The notes under the pieces: model-generated
Seen by the model: the letters and a program-made list of their open reading frames with translations, nothing else
What the model was told of the DNA's origin: nothing
Database searches by the model: none
Shown: one piece after another, positions 62,253 to 64,000 of the stretch
Layout of the letters: the number at the start of each line of letters is the position of its first letter
How positions within the stretch are numbered: the first letter of the stretch is position 1
Made by a program: the position numbers and the translations under genes
Source: Kitasatospora sp. NBC_01266
Lineage (GTDB): Bacteria > Actinomycetota > Actinomycetes > Streptomycetales > Streptomycetaceae
Assembly (NCBI RefSeq): GCF_036242395.1
Contig: NZ_CP108458.1
Coordinates: forward strand, 4,216,001 to 4,280,000
Reading direction: 5' to 3'
Length of the DNA stretch: 64,000 nucleotides

Positions 62253-62696
62253 TCAGTTCTCGTGCTGGTCAAGCCCGTCGTAACCGAAGACGTACGGCAC
62301 GGCCGACTCGCCCTGCCGCGATCGGAAGCTGCCGCTGCCGCGCAGGCCGGTCAGCGCGCCGGTGCCCGAACCGGCGACCACCTCGAAGGAGCAGTGCACG
62401 CTGCCGTCCTCGTCGAAGCTGCCGCGCTGCTCGATCACGAAGCTGCCCCGCCGGCCGTCGAGGCTGCCGGTGATCAGCTCCAGGCCGTTGAGGACGCCGG
62501 TCCTCTCGGTCACATAGCTCAGCGTGTACTCGCAGACGGTGCCGGCGGCGGTGAGGCCGCCGGTGAAGTTGTTGCTGACGGCGGCACGGGCCAGCCGCGG
62601 GGTGGTCGCCGGGTCGCCGGGGCCGATCGGGGACTCCGCCCAGTTGGCGGAGGTGAACCAACCACTGGTACTGATGGCCTCGCTGGTGCTGTTCAT
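62253..62696 (-). CDS. DUF3224 family protein
   Basis: A 147-residue beta-barrel-like protein of the DUF3224 family: SNNFTGGLTAAGTVCEYTLSYV, GSLDGRRGSFVIEQRGSFDEDG, FEVVAGSGTGALTGLRGSGSF. Such proteins often sit next to a YafY-type regulator, and this one is divergent from one, with a perfect palindrome between. Function unknown. ATG at 62696. Confidence 0.88.
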   Translation of the reverse strand: MNSTSEAISTSGWFTSANWAESPIGPGDPATTPRLARAAVSNNFTGGLTAAGTVCEYTLSYVTERTGVLNGLELITGSLDGRRGSFVIEQRGSFDEDGSVHCSFEVVAGSGTGALTGLRGSGSFRSRQGESAVPYVFGYDGLDQHEN

Positions 62697-62742
62697 GCGC
62701 GGTCCTCTCCGGGATTCGGGTGCGTGACCAGCCTCTTCGGCA

Positions 62743-62765
62743 TACCTGACACCTTCTGTCAGGTA
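62743..62765. promoter_or_regulatory. Operator palindrome between DUF3224 and YafY-type genes
   Basis: TACCTGACA-CCTTC-TGTCAGGTA is a perfect 9-bp inverted repeat; allowing one mismatch it extends to CGGCATACCTGACA/TGTCAGGTACGCCG. It lies between the divergent starts at 62696 and 62786, so one regulator dimer could control both. Confidence 0.75.
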
Positions 62766-62785
62766 CGCCGAGCAGAATGGTGGCC

Positions 62786-63481
62786 ATGCGCGCCGATCGG
62801 CTCCTCACGCTGCTCCTCCTGCTGCAGAACCGCGGCCCGCTCACCGCACCGGTGCTGGCCGCCGAGCTGGAGGTCTCCGTCCGCACCGTCCACCGGGACA
62901 TCGAGGCCCTGGGCGCGGCCGGCGTCCCGGTCCTGGCCGAGCGCGGCCCGGCCGGCGGCTACCGGCTGGTGGAGGGCTACCGCACCCGCCTCACCGGGCT
63001 CACCGAGACCGAGGCCGGTTCGCTCTTCCTGGCCGGAGCGCCCGGCCCGGCCCGCGACCTGGGGCTGGGCGCCGCCCTCGCCGCCGCCCAGCTCAAGCTG
63101 CAGGCCGCGCTGCCGAGCGGCTCGCTGGAGCGGGCCCGGCGGGTCCAGGACCGCTTCCACCTGGACGCACCCGCCTGGTTCCGGGAGGCGGACCCGGTGC
63201 CCTGGCTCGGCGACCTGGCGCGGGCCGTGTGTGAGCAGCGGGTGCTGCGCTGCGAGTACCGGCGGTGGAGCGGCGAGGTGCGCCGGGAGCTGCGGGCGCT
63301 GGGGCTCGTACTCAAGGGCGGCATCTGGTACCTGGTGGCGGCTGCGCCGGACCTCCCCAGGACCTACCGGGTCGGGGCGGTGGCGGCCCTGGCGACGCGC
63401 TACGCGGCGCCGGCAGCCGCGGAGCCGCCGGCACCGGGCTCATCGGCTCAGTCGACGCAGGGGATCCCGTTGTCACCCTGA
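62786..63481 (+). CDS. YafY/WYL-type regulator, C-terminally short
   Basis: A 231-residue regulator: HTH_11 winged helix (RADRLLTLLLLLQNRGPLTAP and VLAAELEVSVRTVHRDIEAL, residues 1-55), then a helical linker and a WYL domain (CEYRRWSGEVRRELRALGLV and KGGIWYLVAAAP, PRTYRVGAVAAL). YafY proteins are about 320 residues with a WCX domain after WYL; this one lacks it and ends in a Pro/Ala/Ser tail that overlaps the 3' end of the convergent gene by 34 bp. The ATG at 62786 is used. Confidence 0.82.
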   Translation: MRADRLLTLLLLLQNRGPLTAPVLAAELEVSVRTVHRDIEALGAAGVPVLAERGPAGGYRLVEGYRTRLTGLTETEAGSLFLAGAPGPARDLGLGAALAAAQLKLQAALPSGSLERARRVQDRFHLDAPAWFREADPVPWLGDLARAVCEQRVLRCEYRRWSGEVRRELRALGLVLKGGIWYLVAAAPDLPRTYRVGAVAALATRYAAPAAAEPPAPGSSAQSTQGIPLSP

Positions 63482-64000
63482 ACGGCCTTGCCCTGCATCA
63501 CCATTCCGGCCGCCGGATCGGAGACGCTCGGACTCGGAGTCGGGATTGCGGCCGGTGTCGGAATCGGCGTCGGGGTCGGCGTCGCGCCGGCGCGGTGGCC
63601 CGACCTGGCGGACGGCGACGCGAACGGCGAGGGTGAACTCGCGGCGGGCGACGGCACCGGTGCGGACGCCGCAGTGGACGCGGACGCCGACGCGGAACCG
63701 GACGTGGCGTCGGAGTAGCCGAACAGCACCTTGACCGTGCGCTGGTTCAGCGCTTCATCCACGTAGTTGACGTCCACCGGCTTCGGGCCGTCGTCCGGGA
63801 TCACCACCGGCGGCTGCAGCGCCTTCACCGGCAGTGTGTTGAACTCCACGTTGCCGCCGGTGAGATCGGGTGCCTGCTGGATGAAGTCCAGCAGGTTCCA
63901 CTTGTCGTCGATCACCACGTCCTTCTTCACCGCGTCGAAGAGCTGCTGCATCCTGCCGAGGTCGCCGAAGAGTCCGTCCTGCCGGAGCTTGTACTCGACC
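63448..64000 (-). CDS. LCP-family protein, C-terminal end only (5' partial)
   Basis: The gene continues past the right end. The visible 183 residues start VEYKLRQDGLFGDLGRMQQL and KKDVVIDDKWNLLDFIQQ, then NVEFNTLPVKALQPPVVIPDDG, the late part of a LytR-CpsA-Psr catalytic domain, followed by a Ser/Ala/Pro-rich tail (SASASASTAASAPVPSPAAS and PTPTPIPTPAAIPTP) with a lone Cys three residues from the end. It would ligate glycopolymers to the wall. No LytR_C domain, unlike the copy at 27868-29481. Confidence 0.8.
   Translation of the reverse strand, partial: VEYKLRQDGLFGDLGRMQQLFDAVKKDVVIDDKWNLLDFIQQAPDLTGGNVEFNTLPVKALQPPVVIPDDGPKPVDVNYVDEALNQRTVKVLFGYSDATSGSASASASTAASAPVPSPAASSPSPFASPSARSGHRAGATPTPTPIPTPAAIPTPSPSVSDPAAGMVMQGKAVQGDNGIPCVD

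Overview
This window is very GC-rich and has the codon bias of a mycelial actinomycete, most likely Streptomycetaceae (Streptomyces or Kitasatospora). Supporting signs are LAxTG sorting signals, Tat-exported DyP peroxidase and phospholipase C, an F420-type luciferase-like protein, a chitinase with DasR-like operators, and the gene order Cu-export operon, pheA, DnaA boxes, serS, HAD phosphatase, LCP protein, which from memory is the order near the chromosome core of Streptomyces. No rRNA, tRNA, insertion sequence, prophage or CRISPR array was seen.

Layout. 1-9.5 kb: scattered regulators and enzymes (partial AraC/GlxA regulator, rhodanese, GT87-like membrane glycosyltransferase, LAFTG wall protein, GNAT, MerR, CoA-transferase, Cys-rich pentapeptide protein, LysR, PH-like protein). 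9.6-16.8 kb: modular GH18 chitinase with two upstream DasR-like sites, a short DUF4132 protein, and a DHA2-type MFS exporter divergent from a double AsnC/Lrp regulator. 16.8-17.8 kb: anti-sigma-like ATPase and a small Cys protein. 18-24.2 kb: extracytoplasmic copper operon (membrane protein, YcnI, Sco, PCu(A)C, CopC-CopD fusion, DyP). 24.3-27.8 kb: pheA, a DnaA-box cluster, serS and a HAD phosphatase. 27.9-31.8 kb: LCP ligase, FadR-type regulator and CynX/NimT-like MFS. 31.8-38.9 kb: a four-gene ABC export operon followed by four tandem, translationally overlapped membrane-anchored genes. 39-45.2 kb: DUF1445, LLM enzyme, VapBC pair, small ORF, second LAFTG protein, Tat phospholipase C. 45.3-48.6 kb: XRE / ImmA-like / MAB_1171c-like / PAP2 module. 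49-60.7 kb: HAD phosphatase and a large Pst-like transporter cluster. 60.7-64 kb: two small NGR-motif proteins, a YafY/DUF3224 divergent pair and the end of a second LCP protein.

The most unusual block is 49.8-60.7 kb: PstC, PstA and PstB homologues sit with three dissimilar secreted PBP-like proteins (two of them with C-terminal membrane anchors, one of 879 residues), a small secreted beta-rich protein, and a membrane protein with a sortase fold whose catalytic His, Cys and Arg positions all appear substituted. No phoU and no clear PHO box were found, so this does not look like a plain phosphate uptake operon. Two gene junctions in the window (pstC-pstA, and MAB_1171c-PAP2) also carry tandem duplications that create chains of tiny ORFs linked by 4-nt stop/start overlaps.
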